From contig CAVOZI010000025.1 in assembly GCA_963700895.1 (NCBI GenBank), positions 57,944 to 121,943 on the forward strand: 64,000 nt of DNA, given 5' to 3'. The translations under genes were made by a program, and so were the position numbers. The notes beneath the pieces are model-generated. The model had not been told where the DNA came from. It was given only the letters and a program-made list of their open reading frames with translations, and searched no databases. Positions 16,507 to 25,675 of the stretch are shown here, one piece after another (position 1 is the first letter of the stretch; every line of letters begins with the position of its first letter). Source of the stretch: Anderseniella sp963700895. Its GTDB lineage: Bacteria > Pseudomonadota > Alphaproteobacteria > Rhizobiales > Aestuariivirgaceae.

Positions 16507-18649
16507 GTGATGAAGTGTAACTGGCCCAAGTGGCTGTTTCCGTGGGCGATTCTGCCCCTGGGCTTGGGCGCGGCTGCGCTGCTGTTCAATTCGGATTCGC
16601 TGGAAAACAAGCTGAAGAGTGCGGCGGAGAGCCAGCTTGCCTCCGGCGGCGCGCCATGGGCAGGGGTCGTCATGGATGGCCGCGATGCGAAGCTGACGGG
16701 CGAAGCGCCCGAGCAGGCCGCCGTGGCAAAAGCCGCAGAACTGGTTGCGGGCACATATGGCGTGCGCCGTGTAGATGCGTCAGGCATCACCGTGGCGCCG
16801 CCAGTCAGCCTCGATGCGCCGACGGTAAGCCCGGTCACGGGCGTATCCGGCACGCCGGAGATCACCGGCACGTGGCCGGAGGGCAAGGCAACGACGCTGG
16901 CCGTCGGGCTGGCCGGCGTTACCTACGAACTTGGCAAGAATGCCGAACTGACCTCCGACGGCGCGGGCAACTGGAAGCTGGTGCCGTCGAGTGCGTTGCA
17001 GCCTGGCACCTATGACGTTGACGTAAAAGTCACTTATGGCGGTCAGGCAGAGGCTGTTGCGACTGCTGCGGGAGCTGTAACGGTGGAGACGCCGGCTGCC
17101 GCGGCACCGGATGCGCCGGGCGTCGAGGTTTCTGCAGGCTTTGGCAACACGCCTGCGATCACCGGTACGTGGCCGGAAACGGCTGGCAATTCGCTTGCCG
17201 TGGCGCTGGCCGGCAAGGAGTACAAGCTCGGCACCGACGGCGAGCTCTCCTCCGACGGTTCCGGCAACTGGACGCTGACGCCGTCTTCGCCGCTGGCTGA
17301 CGGCATTTATGATGTGACCGCAACCGTCACCGGTGCCGGTGGCCAGTCATCTTCTGCAACCGCATCCGGGGCGGTAAGGGTGGACACCACGCCGCCGCAG
17401 GCCCCTACCGTAGAGCCACTCTCCAGCCGTTCGGTGCGCCCGGTCATATCGGGCACCTGGCCGGAAGGCGATGCAAAGCAGCTGACGGTCAGCCTCGCCG
17501 AAAAGACCTATACACTGGGAACCGACGGCCAGTTGAGCTCGGACGGATCCGGCAACTGGACGCTCAGGCTCGACAACGATCTGGCCGACAATACCTATGA
17601 TGTGGTTGCAACCGCTACTGACGAGGCTGGCAACAGCGCGTCGGACCGCGGTTTCGGCGAAGTGATCGTGGATGCCTCCGCACCTGCCGTGCCGACGGTC
17701 AACACGCTGCTGACCCGCCAGCGCCAGCCGGTACTGACCGGATCGTGGCCGTCGGGCGATGCATCGGCGCTGTCGGTGAAAGTTGGCGATCGGACCTATG
17801 TGGCCGGGGCAGGCGATGGACTTGCTGCCGATGGCGACAACTGGACCTTGCGGATCCCGGAAAACCTGCCAGATGGCACCTACAACGTTGTTGCGACCGT
17901 GACAGACAAGGCGGGCAATGCGGCGACCGACGAGAGCGATGCGGAACTGACCATCGATGCAACGCCGCCGGCGGTGCCCACCGTCAACGGCTACACGTCG
18001 GAATTCCCGCGGCCGCTGTTGTCCGGCACCTTCCCCGAAGGCGATGCCGAAATCGATGGCCGTCACCTTTGCCGGTGAAACCTTCGCCAAGGGCTCGTCG
18101 TCCAACCTGTCGACCGATGGCAAGGGCAACTGGTCGATCCTGACAGCCAGGGATTATGAGCCGGGCACCTATGACGTGAAGGTGGTCGTGGCCGACAAGG
18201 CCGGCAACCAGCGCTCTGACACCACGGTCAACGAGGTCGAGATCGTGGCGCCGCCGGCGCCGGCGGCACCGGCGCCTGTCGCTGCTGTCGATTGCCAGAA
18301 GCTGTTCGACGAAGCAGTCGCGGGAGTTGAAATTGAATTCGAAACGGCCCGGGCAGCGGTGCATTCGAACAGCAGTGACCTGCTCGACAAGCTGGCTGAA
18401 GTCATCAAGCAGTGTCCGGACGCAAAGATCGAGATCGGTGGCCACACCAACTCCACTGGATCGACCTCCTACAACCAGGCGCTGAGCGAGCGCCGGGCGG
18501 TGGCGGTGCGTGATGCGCTGGTGGCGCGTGGCGCCAATGCTGCCAATCTTAGCGCGGTCGGGTATGGTGAAAGCCGCCCGATTGCGACCAACGCAACCAG
18601 GGAAGGGCGTGCGCGCAACCGGCGCACCGAATTCAAGGTACAACCCTGA
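16507..18649 (+). pseudogene. BON / five Ig-like repeat / OmpA-family protein, frameshifted here
   Basis: Envelope protein split by one extra base near 18046-18063. The first frame (from GTG 16507 or ATG 16510) has a membrane anchor (FPWAILPLGLGAAALLF), a BON-like domain (about 35-95) and Ig-like modules. It ends at a TGA (18076-18078) inside module five. The +1 frame continues directly with MAVTFAGETFAKG, finishes the module, and has a C-terminal OmpA peptidoglycan-binding domain (EIGGHTNSTGSTSYNQALSE, RRAVAVRDAL, NRRTEF) to 18649. Removing one base gives 713 residues; the module then reads GDAKSMAVTFAG, parallel to GDAKQLTVSLAE in module three. A likely role is linking envelope and peptidoglycan. 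Two membrane proteins follow closely. Confidence 0.8.
16801..18256 (+). repeat. Five tandem Ig-like modules
   Basis: Five in-register modules of about 96 codons starting near 16801, 17101, 17391, 17679 and 17964. Each has the pattern PxVxP...ITGTWPEG...LAVxLAG..Y.LG...LSSDGSGNWTL...G.YDV.ATVTD.AGN. Extracytoplasmic bacterial Ig-like repeats of this kind usually form a rod or an adhesive stalk. The frameshift lies in module five. Confidence 0.8.
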
Positions 18650-18660
18650 GGGAGATGAAC

Positions 18661-18786
18661 ATGGACTTCTGGAACTTCAAGGACGCCATGATCGTGGCAA
18701 GCCACAACTGGCCATGGCTGCTGGCAGCACTCGTTCTGGGGCTCATCGTGGGCTGGGTGACGTGCCGCCGCGTGGACGCACGCTAG
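18661..18786 (+). CDS. 41-residue single-pass membrane peptide
   Basis: Small gene between the OmpA-family gene and the helix-hairpin-helix gene. It starts 11 nt after the OmpA-family stop codon and has a clear ribosome site (GAGGGA, 18649-18654). An in-frame ATG at 18655 would add two residues. The product begins MDFWNFKDAMIVASHNW, has one transmembrane helix (about 18-33, WLLAALVLGLIVGW) and ends in a short basic tail TCRRVDAR. No family is recognised. Tight spacing suggests translation with the upstream gene. Confidence 0.6.
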   Translation: MDFWNFKDAMIVASHNWPWLLAALVLGLIVGWVTCRRVDAR

Positions 18787-18820
18787 AGCGCCGGCAAGCA
18801 ACGAGCGAGGAAACGAAACA

Positions 18821-19417
18821 ATGCCACATCTGACGATAGAACTGCTGCTCTGGATGCTGCTGGCCTTCCTGATCGGCTGTATCCTGGGCTGTCTGTTCCG
18901 CAAGCTTTTCGGGGCGGAAGCTGAACCGGTCAAGGCAGCGGCGCCTGCCGCAGTTGCCGCAACTGCCGCAACGGCGGTTGCCGCGGCACCCAAGCCGCAT
19001 ACGCCAGCACCTGCGGCGCCCAAGCCTGCCGAACCCAAGCCAATGCCGGTGGCGCAGCCTGTCTCGGCGGGCAAGCCGGCAAGACCCAAGGGGCTGGCTG
19101 GCGCCCGCAGCGGCAAGGCAGACAACCTGCAGATGGTCTCGGGCGTCGGGCCGAAACTGGAGAAGACCCTGCACGGGCTGGGCTTCTTTCACTTCGACCA
19201 GATTGCCAACTGGACGCGCGACGAGGTTGCCTGGGTGGACGAGCATCTGCGCTTCAAGGGCCGCATCGACCGTGAAGAGTGGATTCCGCAGTGCAAGCTG
19301 CTGGCCGAGGGCGACATGGACAGGTTCAACAAGCTCTACGGCACCGGTGGGCTGAGGAACGCTGCAGGCGAAACGAAGTCGGGCACCCGCACACGGCGCG
19401 CCAGGAAGAAGAAATAG
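18821..19417 (+). CDS. Membrane-anchored helix-hairpin-helix protein
   Basis: 198-residue protein with an N-terminal transmembrane helix (about 6-27), an Ala/Pro-rich flexible linker (about 32-95), a helix-hairpin-helix domain (MVSGVGPKLEKTLHGLGF, about 108-125, then FDQIANWTRDEVAWVDEHL) and a basic tail ending RTRRARKKK. The domain belongs to the group named 'predicted 5' DNA nuclease, flap endonuclease-1-like', also found fused to NuoE; no nuclease activity is visible here. Combining a membrane anchor with a DNA-binding-type fold next to an OmpA protein is unusual. A strong terminator follows. Confidence 0.7.
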   Translation: MPHLTIELLLWMLLAFLIGCILGCLFRKLFGAEAEPVKAAAPAAVAATAATAVAAAPKPHTPAPAAPKPAEPKPMPVAQPVSAGKPARPKGLAGARSGKADNLQMVSGVGPKLEKTLHGLGFFHFDQIANWTRDEVAWVDEHLRFKGRIDREEWIPQCKLLAEGDMDRFNKLYGTGGLRNAAGETKSGTRTRRARKKK

Positions 19418-19440
19418 CCAGCTCTCGTGCTGCAACAGCA

Positions 19441-19469
19441 GGCCGGCAGCGATGCCGGCCTTCTTTTTT
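19441..19469 (+). terminator. Rho-independent terminator
   Basis: 8-bp GC-rich stem (GGCCGGCA / TGCCGGCC), GCGA loop, then TTCTTTTTT. It closes the OmpA-family/membrane peptide/helix-hairpin-helix unit. Confidence 0.9.
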
Positions 19470-19511
19470 GGTCAAGACCAGCTTAGGTTGCCGTGCACGA
19501 GGAGTAGCCAC

Positions 19512-20480
19512 ATGACGCAACAGGCAGACCTTGCCCTTTTGCCGGTTTCGCAGGCCGATATTGACGCAGCCCACGACCGGATTCGCCCATACGTGCGCCG
19601 AACGCCCATCCTGCCGGCACGGTTCGGGGAAGCAGCCGGAGCGGACGTCTTTCTGAAGCTGGAGCTGCTTCAACACGTCGGATCGTTCAAGGCGAGAGGG
19701 GCGTTCAACAACCTGCTGTCGCGCGATGTGACAGCGGCGGGTGTGAGCGCGGCGTCGGGCGGCAATCACGGGATCGCAGTAGCGCTGGCGGCGCGGCGGC
19801 TGGGTTACAAGGCTCGCATCTTCATCCCCGAGATTTCACCGCAGGTAAAGGTTGACGCTATCCGCGCCCAAGGCGCCGAGGCGATTGTCGGCGGGGCGCG
19901 CTATGCCGATGCGCAGGCTGCGTGCGATGCGTTTGCCGCGGAAACCGGGGCCTTGCTGGTGCACCCATACGACGCGTTGGAGACGCTGGCCGGGCAGGGC
20001 ACGGTGGCCAAGGAGTGGGAGGAAGACCAGCAGGCGCTGTGCCTTGGCAATCTCGATACGGTGTTGATCGGCGTTGGCGGCGGCGGGCTGATCGGCGGCA
20101 TGGCAGCCTGGTGGGCAGGCAGGGTGAAGGTTGTCGGCGTGGAGCCTGAAGGCTCATGCTGCCTGCATGCCGCACTTGCCGCCGGTGAACCGGTAGACGT
20201 CGAGGTCAACTCGGTGGCAGCCGATTCGCTGGGCGCGCGCCGGGCAGGCTCGCTGGTTTTCGAGGTCGCCCGGCACGCGGTGGACCACGTGGCGCTGGTG
20301 AGCGATGACGCCATTCGCGACACCCGGAAACTGCTGTGGCGCGACTTCAGGCTGGTGTCCGAACCGGGAGGTGCGGCGGCGCTTGCTGCGCTGCTGTCAG
20401 GCCGCTACAAGCCCGGTCCCGGTGAACGGGTGGGCGTGTTGCTGTGCGGGTCGAATACCGATCTGGCAACTGTTGCCTGA
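19512..20480 (+). CDS. Threonine/serine dehydratase-like PLP enzyme
   Basis: Fold-type II PLP enzyme of 322 residues, close to threonine/serine dehydratases, which deaminate L-Thr or L-Ser to the 2-oxoacid. The PLP lysine lies in GSFKARGAFN, the phosphate-binding loop is GVGGGGLIGG and the cofactor-ring contact is SGGNHG. It lacks the C-terminal ACT regulatory domain of biosynthetic IlvA, so a catabolic role or serine racemase-like activity is possible. The ATG at 19512 has GGAG 8 nt upstream; an upstream frame to 19452 is not credible. It is transcribed alone and convergent with the transglycosylase gene. Confidence 0.85.
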   Translation: MTQQADLALLPVSQADIDAAHDRIRPYVRRTPILPARFGEAAGADVFLKLELLQHVGSFKARGAFNNLLSRDVTAAGVSAASGGNHGIAVALAARRLGYKARIFIPEISPQVKVDAIRAQGAEAIVGGARYADAQAACDAFAAETGALLVHPYDALETLAGQGTVAKEWEEDQQALCLGNLDTVLIGVGGGGLIGGMAAWWAGRVKVVGVEPEGSCCLHAALAAGEPVDVEVNSVAADSLGARRAGSLVFEVARHAVDHVALVSDDAIRDTRKLLWRDFRLVSEPGGAAALAALLSGRYKPGPGERVGVLLCGSNTDLATVA

Positions 20481-20508
20481 AACAGCTCCGGCCAGGGCAG
20501 CAGCGGCC

Positions 20509-22683
20509 TCAGCACTCCTCCAGCAGGGAAGCGATAGTGCGCGCACCTTCGCCGCAGCTGTTGCCTTCACGCTGGGTGGTGGCCGGCGTGGGCATGACGC
20601 CACCACGATTGATGTCCATGCTGATGGCGTACTTCCTGGTGTCCAGCCGGGTGCGATACACATGCACGTTCTGCATCACCTTCTGCACGTAACCGCGCGT
20701 TTCGGTGATCGGGATTGATTCGATCCAGTCTATGGCGTCAACCTTGCCGGAGCGTGGATCGCCATACAGGTCTATCCACTTTGCCACGTTGCCAGGACCT
20801 GCATTGTAGCCGGCGAACGCCATGATGTAGGAACCGCCGAACCTGTCGATCAGATCGCCGAGATAAGCTTCGCCCATGGCGACGTTCAACGCCGGGTCGG
20901 ATGTGAGCTTGCCCGTCGAGTAGCCGGAGATGCGGTACTTGCGGGCGATTTCCTTGCCTGTGCCGGGCATGATCTGCATCAGCCCCTTGGCGCCAGCGTG
21001 GCTGCCCGCCACCGCGTTGAATTCGCTTTCCTGCCGGGACAGGCCAAGGATGACGGCCTTCTCGACCGGTTGCCTCAGGCTGCGCCAGTTGGGCACGGCA
21101 TTGACCGGATAGCCCCAGTTGTCGACATCCACTCCCATGGTGCCGAAAGCCTTGGCAAGCCGTACTGCCGGAAAATACCCAACCTGGGAGTGCAGTGCGT
21201 CGATGGCGGATGCCGCTTCGGCGGGGTCCTTCACGGCGCGGGCGATGGGAAACAGGAACAGGCCCACATGGCTGTCGCCACCGGCCTGCGCCAGCAGGTG
21301 TGCGGCGCGGAAGACCTCGACGGACTTGACTTTCTGGCGTGCAGCATCGGTCGGGCTGGCCCCGGTGATGTTGATGGGCCGGGTGCCGAGCCCCAGTTTG
21401 TCGAGCGCCAGCTGACCATAGAACAGCGTTGGCGAGGTGGCAGCCTGCCGGTAGGCTTCCTCGGCGCGGCCGCCCTCGCCCTTGGCGGCGCGGGCCCGGC
21501 CAAGCCAGTACCAGCCGCGCGAGGCGTCTGTCCGGGTGGTTGCTGCGTCGGTGATGCGCTTGAAGTGTACGGCGGCGGCGCCCGGATCGTTCAGCTTGCG
21601 CAGCGCATACCAGCCGGCCAGGAACTCACCCTCGATGAAGTGCTTGCCCGACGTGAAGCCGTGGTTTGCCATCAGCCTGTAGATGGCGGGCCAGTGCTTG
21701 CGGTGCGCCGGGCCTGCCAGTTGACGGGCGGCAAGGCGCTTCTCGATGAACCACTGTTCCGGATCAATCTGCGCGGCGTGCGAGGTCGGCGCCTGCTGCA
21801 GCAGCTGCAAAGCTGTTTCGTGCTTGCCCATGCGCCTGTACCACCGGGCGTAGGCATAGAAGATCGGCGGGTGATTGCGGAAAGCTGCCGGCAGTTTGCG
21901 GTAAAGTCCGGGACCATCCGCCTTGCGCCGGATCAGGGCCTGGGCGGCCTTGGCCGCCTCCACATGCTGACGCGAAACGAGACCGGCAGCCCGCACGGCA
22001 GCGTTTGTCTCTTGCGCCATGATCATGGCGTACATGCGTGCCTTGTGATCGTCTTCGGTCAGAAGCCCTCGATACTTCGACAGGATTTCCTTCTCGAGGC
22101 TGGTTGGCAGGGTGTCGTCGAGCCAGGCCTTGCGGATCGCTGCCGCCGCGCTGGCCCGGTCGCCACGAGCCAGTGCCAGCCGGGCGAATGCAACCTGGCC
22201 CCATGACGAGATGGGGGTGAAGCGGTTGAAGTGGCGGGCAAGGACATCGACCGGCGTAGTGTCATCAACCAGCCTGGCTTCGGCGGCGCGGGTCAGCGCC
22301 TGCGAGGCTGGCCATGCCGGATTGCTGGCCACGAAATTCATGATCCGCTCGGGTCCGGCTTCTTTCGGATTGGTGCGGATATAGAGCCACTCGACTGTCT
22401 TGATGGCTGCCTGGTCGCCGGTACGGGCAGCGCCATCAAAGGCGGCCTGCCAGTTCTTGTCGAGGGCGGCATCGATGGCGCGCACGGCAGCGGAATTGTT
22501 GCGGGCGGGCGAGCGGCCGCTGTTGCCGGTCTGCAGTTCCTCGCTGGATGACACATCGCCGTCATCAGTCGACTTCGCTGTGGCCGGGCTCGGGCCAGCG
22601 GACACAGCAAGGCTGAAGCCCGCAGCCAAGCCCGCCAGCAGAAGCATGCGCCTGTAGTCTGAAATCGTATTGGGCTGTGTCAT
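20509..22683 (-). CDS. Lytic murein transglycosylase (Slt70-like)
   Basis: Periplasmic muramidase that cleaves peptidoglycan with 1,6-anhydro product formation. The 724-residue product has a signal peptide (MLLLAGLAAGFSLAVSAGPSPATA after a short lead), a long alpha-superhelical region of tetratricopeptide-like pairs, and a C-terminal SLT domain. Catalytic Glu lies in LSRQESEF, followed by AGSHAGAKGLMQIMP and the AFAGYNAGPGNV and Tyr-containing GYVQKVMQN motifs. Domain order matches soluble Slt70, at family length. It is divergent from dapA across 274 bp. Confidence 0.92.
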   Translation of the reverse strand: MTQPNTISDYRRMLLLAGLAAGFSLAVSAGPSPATAKSTDDGDVSSSEELQTGNSGRSPARNNSAAVRAIDAALDKNWQAAFDGAARTGDQAAIKTVEWLYIRTNPKEAGPERIMNFVASNPAWPASQALTRAAEARLVDDTTPVDVLARHFNRFTPISSWGQVAFARLALARGDRASAAAAIRKAWLDDTLPTSLEKEILSKYRGLLTEDDHKARMYAMIMAQETNAAVRAAGLVSRQHVEAAKAAQALIRRKADGPGLYRKLPAAFRNHPPIFYAYARWYRRMGKHETALQLLQQAPTSHAAQIDPEQWFIEKRLAARQLAGPAHRKHWPAIYRLMANHGFTSGKHFIEGEFLAGWYALRKLNDPGAAAVHFKRITDAATTRTDASRGWYWLGRARAAKGEGGRAEEAYRQAATSPTLFYGQLALDKLGLGTRPINITGASPTDAARQKVKSVEVFRAAHLLAQAGGDSHVGLFLFPIARAVKDPAEAASAIDALHSQVGYFPAVRLAKAFGTMGVDVDNWGYPVNAVPNWRSLRQPVEKAVILGLSRQESEFNAVAGSHAGAKGLMQIMPGTGKEIARKYRISGYSTGKLTSDPALNVAMGEAYLGDLIDRFGGSYIMAFAGYNAGPGNVAKWIDLYGDPRSGKVDAIDWIESIPITETRGYVQKVMQNVHVYRTRLDTRKYAISMDINRGGVMPTPATTQREGNSCGEGARTIASLLEEC

Positions 22684-22957
22684 CCCGTCCTCGTTCGCGG
22701 TTTGCGAATTTACCTGCCGCTACCCCAAAAACGCTGCACTAACCCTGCAAGATCGCCTGATTAGGGGGCGATTGCGGCTGCCATGTGACGCACCGGCACA
22801 ATCACAACACGGCTGCGAGCTTTCGGTTGCTGCAAACCGTTGCGGCGTCTATGGTGCCGCGCCTGGTAAGGACATCGGCATTCGGGCTTTGCCTGCGCAG
22901 GGCGTTTCTGGCTTAAGTCCTAGTGCAACATGGTTTACGAATTATTGAGGTTTTGCG

Positions 22958-23848
22958 ATGGCTGCTCGTTTTTACGGTTCCATTCCCGCCCTGATCACGC
23001 CGTTCAAGGACGGCAAGGTGGATGAGGCCGCCCTTCGCAAACTGGTCGATTGGCACATTTCCGAAGGCACGCACGGCATCGTGCCCGTTGGCACGACCGG
23101 TGAATCGCCCACGTTGAGCCATGACGAGCACAAGCGCGTGGTCAACATCGTCATCGAACAGGTGGCTGGCCGCATTCCGGTCATTGCCGGCGCTGGCTCG
23201 AACTCGACGGCCGAAGCGGTTGATTTCGCCCGCCATGCACAGCAAGCCGGCGCAGATGCCGCGCTGTCGGTCTGCCCCTATTACAACAAGCCTACCCAGG
23301 AAGGCCTTTACCAGCATTTCGCCGCGATAGCGCGCGCTGTGCCTGACCTGCCGATCTTCGTCTACAACGTGCCGGGCCGGACCATCTCGAACATTTCGGT
23401 GGAGACGCTGGACCGCCTGGCCAAGGAGTTCGCCAACATCGTCGGCACCAAGGACGCCACTGCGGACCTCACCCGGCCCTCGCTGCAGCGGCTGGCAACC
23501 GGTGAGGGCTTCATCCAGCTGTCGGGTGAGGACGGCACGGCGCTGGCCTTCAATGCCCATGGCGGCACGGGCTGCATCTCGGTTACGGCCAACGTGGCGC
23601 CGCGGCTGTGTGCGGAATTCCAGGAAGCCACGCTGGCGGGCGACTATGCCAGGGCGCTCAAGCTGCAGGACCGGCTGATGCCGCTGCACAAGGCGCTGTT
23701 CTGCGAAACCAGCCCGTCGCCGGTGAAGTATGCGGTCAGCCTGCTGGGCCACGCCTCGGAAGAACTGCGCCTGCCGATGGTGCCGGCCACTGACGGGGCC
23801 CGCCAACAGGTGAAGGCGGCGATGGTTCACGCCGGCCTTCTGAACTGA
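22958..23848 (+). CDS. dapA: 4-hydroxy-tetrahydrodipicolinate synthase
   Basis: Condenses pyruvate with aspartate semialdehyde, the first committed step of lysine and diaminopimelate synthesis. The 296-residue TIM barrel has the GTTGESPTL motif, the tyrosines in CPYYNKPTQEG, YNVPGRT, and the Schiff-base lysine in VGTKDAT. The ATG at 22958 yields the canonical start (RFYGSIPALITPF). The upstream gap (22684-22957) holds both divergent promoters, but I see no clear consensus boxes. smpB follows 40 bp downstream, a conserved alphaproteobacterial pair. Confidence 0.97.
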   Translation: MAARFYGSIPALITPFKDGKVDEAALRKLVDWHISEGTHGIVPVGTTGESPTLSHDEHKRVVNIVIEQVAGRIPVIAGAGSNSTAEAVDFARHAQQAGADAALSVCPYYNKPTQEGLYQHFAAIARAVPDLPIFVYNVPGRTISNISVETLDRLAKEFANIVGTKDATADLTRPSLQRLATGEGFIQLSGEDGTALAFNAHGGTGCISVTANVAPRLCAEFQEATLAGDYARALKLQDRLMPLHKALFCETSPSPVKYAVSLLGHASEELRLPMVPATDGARQQVKAAMVHAGLLN

Positions 23849-23888
23849 CGCAACAGCCTGCAATGTGCGGGTCAGCAGGTAGCTAGAG

Positions 23889-24377
23889 ATGTCTTCGAAG
23901 AGCGGTGGCGCAAAGAAGCGGTCCGGCAGCCCGGTTATCGCCGATAACCGGCGCGCCCGCTTTGACTTCGAGCTGCTGGACTCGCTGGAAGTGGGCATCC
24001 AGCTGACCGGCACCGAGGTCAAGTCGCTGCGCGCCAGCAAGGCCAACATCGCCGAGAGCTATGTGCAGGTGAAGAACGGCGAACTGTGGCTGATCAACTG
24101 CAACATTCCCGAATACGAACTGGGCAACCGCTTCAACCATGAGCCGCGCCGGCCGCGCAAGCTGCTGGCGCACCAGCGCGAGATTGCGCGGCTGTTCCAG
24201 GGCACTTCGCGCGAAGGGCTGACCATCGTGCCGCTCAAGATCTATTTCAATGAGCGTGGCCGGGTGAAGCTGGAAATCGCCCTTGCCAAGGGCAAGAAAG
24301 TTCACGACAAGCGCGAGACCAAGAAAGAGCGTGACTGGCAGCGCGACAAGGCGCGGCTGTTGCGCGAAAAAGGCTGA
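23889..24377 (+). CDS. smpB: SsrA-binding protein SmpB
   Basis: Delivers tmRNA to stalled ribosomes in trans-translation. 162 residues with the OB-fold core (NRRARFDFELLDSLEVGIQL, TGTEVKSLR), the GLTIVPLKIYF strand and a basic C-terminal tail (KKVHDKRETKKERDW) that enters the mRNA channel. It has family length and an alphaproteobacterial context next to dapA. The tmRNA gene itself is not in this window. The aminotransferase gene begins 22 bp after its stop codon. Confidence 0.96.
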   Translation: MSSKSGGAKKRSGSPVIADNRRARFDFELLDSLEVGIQLTGTEVKSLRASKANIAESYVQVKNGELWLINCNIPEYELGNRFNHEPRRPRKLLAHQREIARLFQGTSREGLTIVPLKIYFNERGRVKLEIALAKGKKVHDKRETKKERDWQRDKARLLREKG

Positions 24378-24399
24378 GCCCCGTTTCCGGAGACCCACG

Positions 24400-25659
24400 A
24401 TGATTGCCCAAAAGCCCGGCTTGCTGCACGAGGTGCGCAGCCGATTTGCCCATGTCGACGAATGCCCGTTTTCCGGTTCCCGCATCTTCTTTGAAAATGC
24501 CGGCGGTGCGCTGACGCTCAAGTCGGTGGTCGAGACTTCGGCAAAGTTTGCCGCCATCCCGGACAACCAGGGCCGGGACAACGTGGCCTCCCGTGCACTG
24601 GTCGACATCATCAACCAGTCGAAGGCAAAGATGCGGGTGATGTTCAATGCGCCCGGCGGGCAGTTCTTCGTCGGCGAGAGTGGCACAGAACTGCTGTTCC
24701 GCATCATCCGCACGGCTGTCGTCGGAGCGCCTGAGGGCGGGGCGGTGATCGGCACCACGCTGGAGCATCCGGCCTCGCGGTCTGCCGCCATGTACTGGGC
24801 GAATGAGACGGACCGTGACTACATCGCCGTGCCGCATGACAACGCCACCGGCACGGTCCAGCCGGAAGACTATGCGCAGCTGATGACGCCTGACGTTCGT
24901 GTGGCCACAATCATCCACACCTCACCGGTCACCGGCATGGGGGTTGACGTCGCGGGGGTCGCGGCGGCCATCCGCAAGGTGTCGCCGGAGTGCTACATCG
25001 TCGTGGACGGTATCCAGCACGCCAGCCACGGCCACATCGACATCGCCGCTGCCGGCATCGACGGTTATGCCGTGTCGCCCTACAAGGTGTTCTCGCGCCA
25101 CGGCTACGGCGTGGGCTGGGCGTCTGACCGGCTGACGCAGCTGCCGCGCGAACGGCTGATCGACGGACCGGACACCAACTGGGAGTTCGGTACCCGCGAC
25201 ACCGGCGCCTACGCCACCTTCACCGACGTGGTGGATTACCTGATCTGGCTCGGCGGGCAGTTCACCGACAGCGCCGACGAGCGGGAGCGCATCGAGGCGG
25301 CGGGCAGGGCGATACATGATCACGAGCAGATGCTCACCAACGCCATGCTGCACGGCACCGGCAACCTGAAGGGGCTGGCGGAAATGCCCGGCGTCAGTAT
25401 CATCGGCGGCGTGGACAACCCGGCGCGCGAAGGGCTGGTGTCGCTGACCGTCGAGGGCGTCAAGGCCGTGGATGTCGTCGAGCAATTGAATGCGCAGGGC
25501 ATCCGCACCCACACCCGCAAGGACGATCACTATTCCGGCAACGTACTTAAGCCGCTGGGCCTCGATTCATGCGTGCGCGTATCGCTGTGCCACTACAATA
25601 CCGAAGCTGAAGTGGCGAGGTTCCTGGCGGCCATGGCGGAGATCACCGTCCACGCCTGA
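24400..25659 (+). CDS. Class V aminotransferase-fold PLP enzyme
   Basis: 419-residue fold-type I PLP enzyme of the class V (cysteine desulfurase-like) group. Visible features are LEHPASRSA (cofactor-ring contact region), VDGIQHASHGHID (Asp and Gln/His at the cofactor) and the PLP lysine in AVSPYKVFSRHG. The catalytic cysteine loop of true desulfurases is not evident, so another amino-donor or lyase reaction is likely. The ATG at 24400 follows a GGAG. It is sandwiched between smpB and homospermidine synthase, 16 bp from the latter, implying co-translation and perhaps a shared polyamine-related substrate. The exact reaction is unknown. Confidence 0.8.
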   Translation: MIAQKPGLLHEVRSRFAHVDECPFSGSRIFFENAGGALTLKSVVETSAKFAAIPDNQGRDNVASRALVDIINQSKAKMRVMFNAPGGQFFVGESGTELLFRIIRTAVVGAPEGGAVIGTTLEHPASRSAAMYWANETDRDYIAVPHDNATGTVQPEDYAQLMTPDVRVATIIHTSPVTGMGVDVAGVAAAIRKVSPECYIVVDGIQHASHGHIDIAAAGIDGYAVSPYKVFSRHGYGVGWASDRLTQLPRERLIDGPDTNWEFGTRDTGAYATFTDVVDYLIWLGGQFTDSADERERIEAAGRAIHDHEQMLTNAMLHGTGNLKGLAEMPGVSIIGGVDNPAREGLVSLTVEGVKAVDVVEQLNAQGIRTHTRKDDHYSGNVLKPLGLDSCVRVSLCHYNTEAEVARFLAAMAEITVHA

Positions 25660-25675
25660 CACAAAGGAGTGCATG

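Noticed and set aside
16801..18256. Tandem DNA repeats of CRISPR or satellite type
   Set aside because: The periodicity is about 290 bp at protein level, with diverged DNA; it encodes Ig-like modules.
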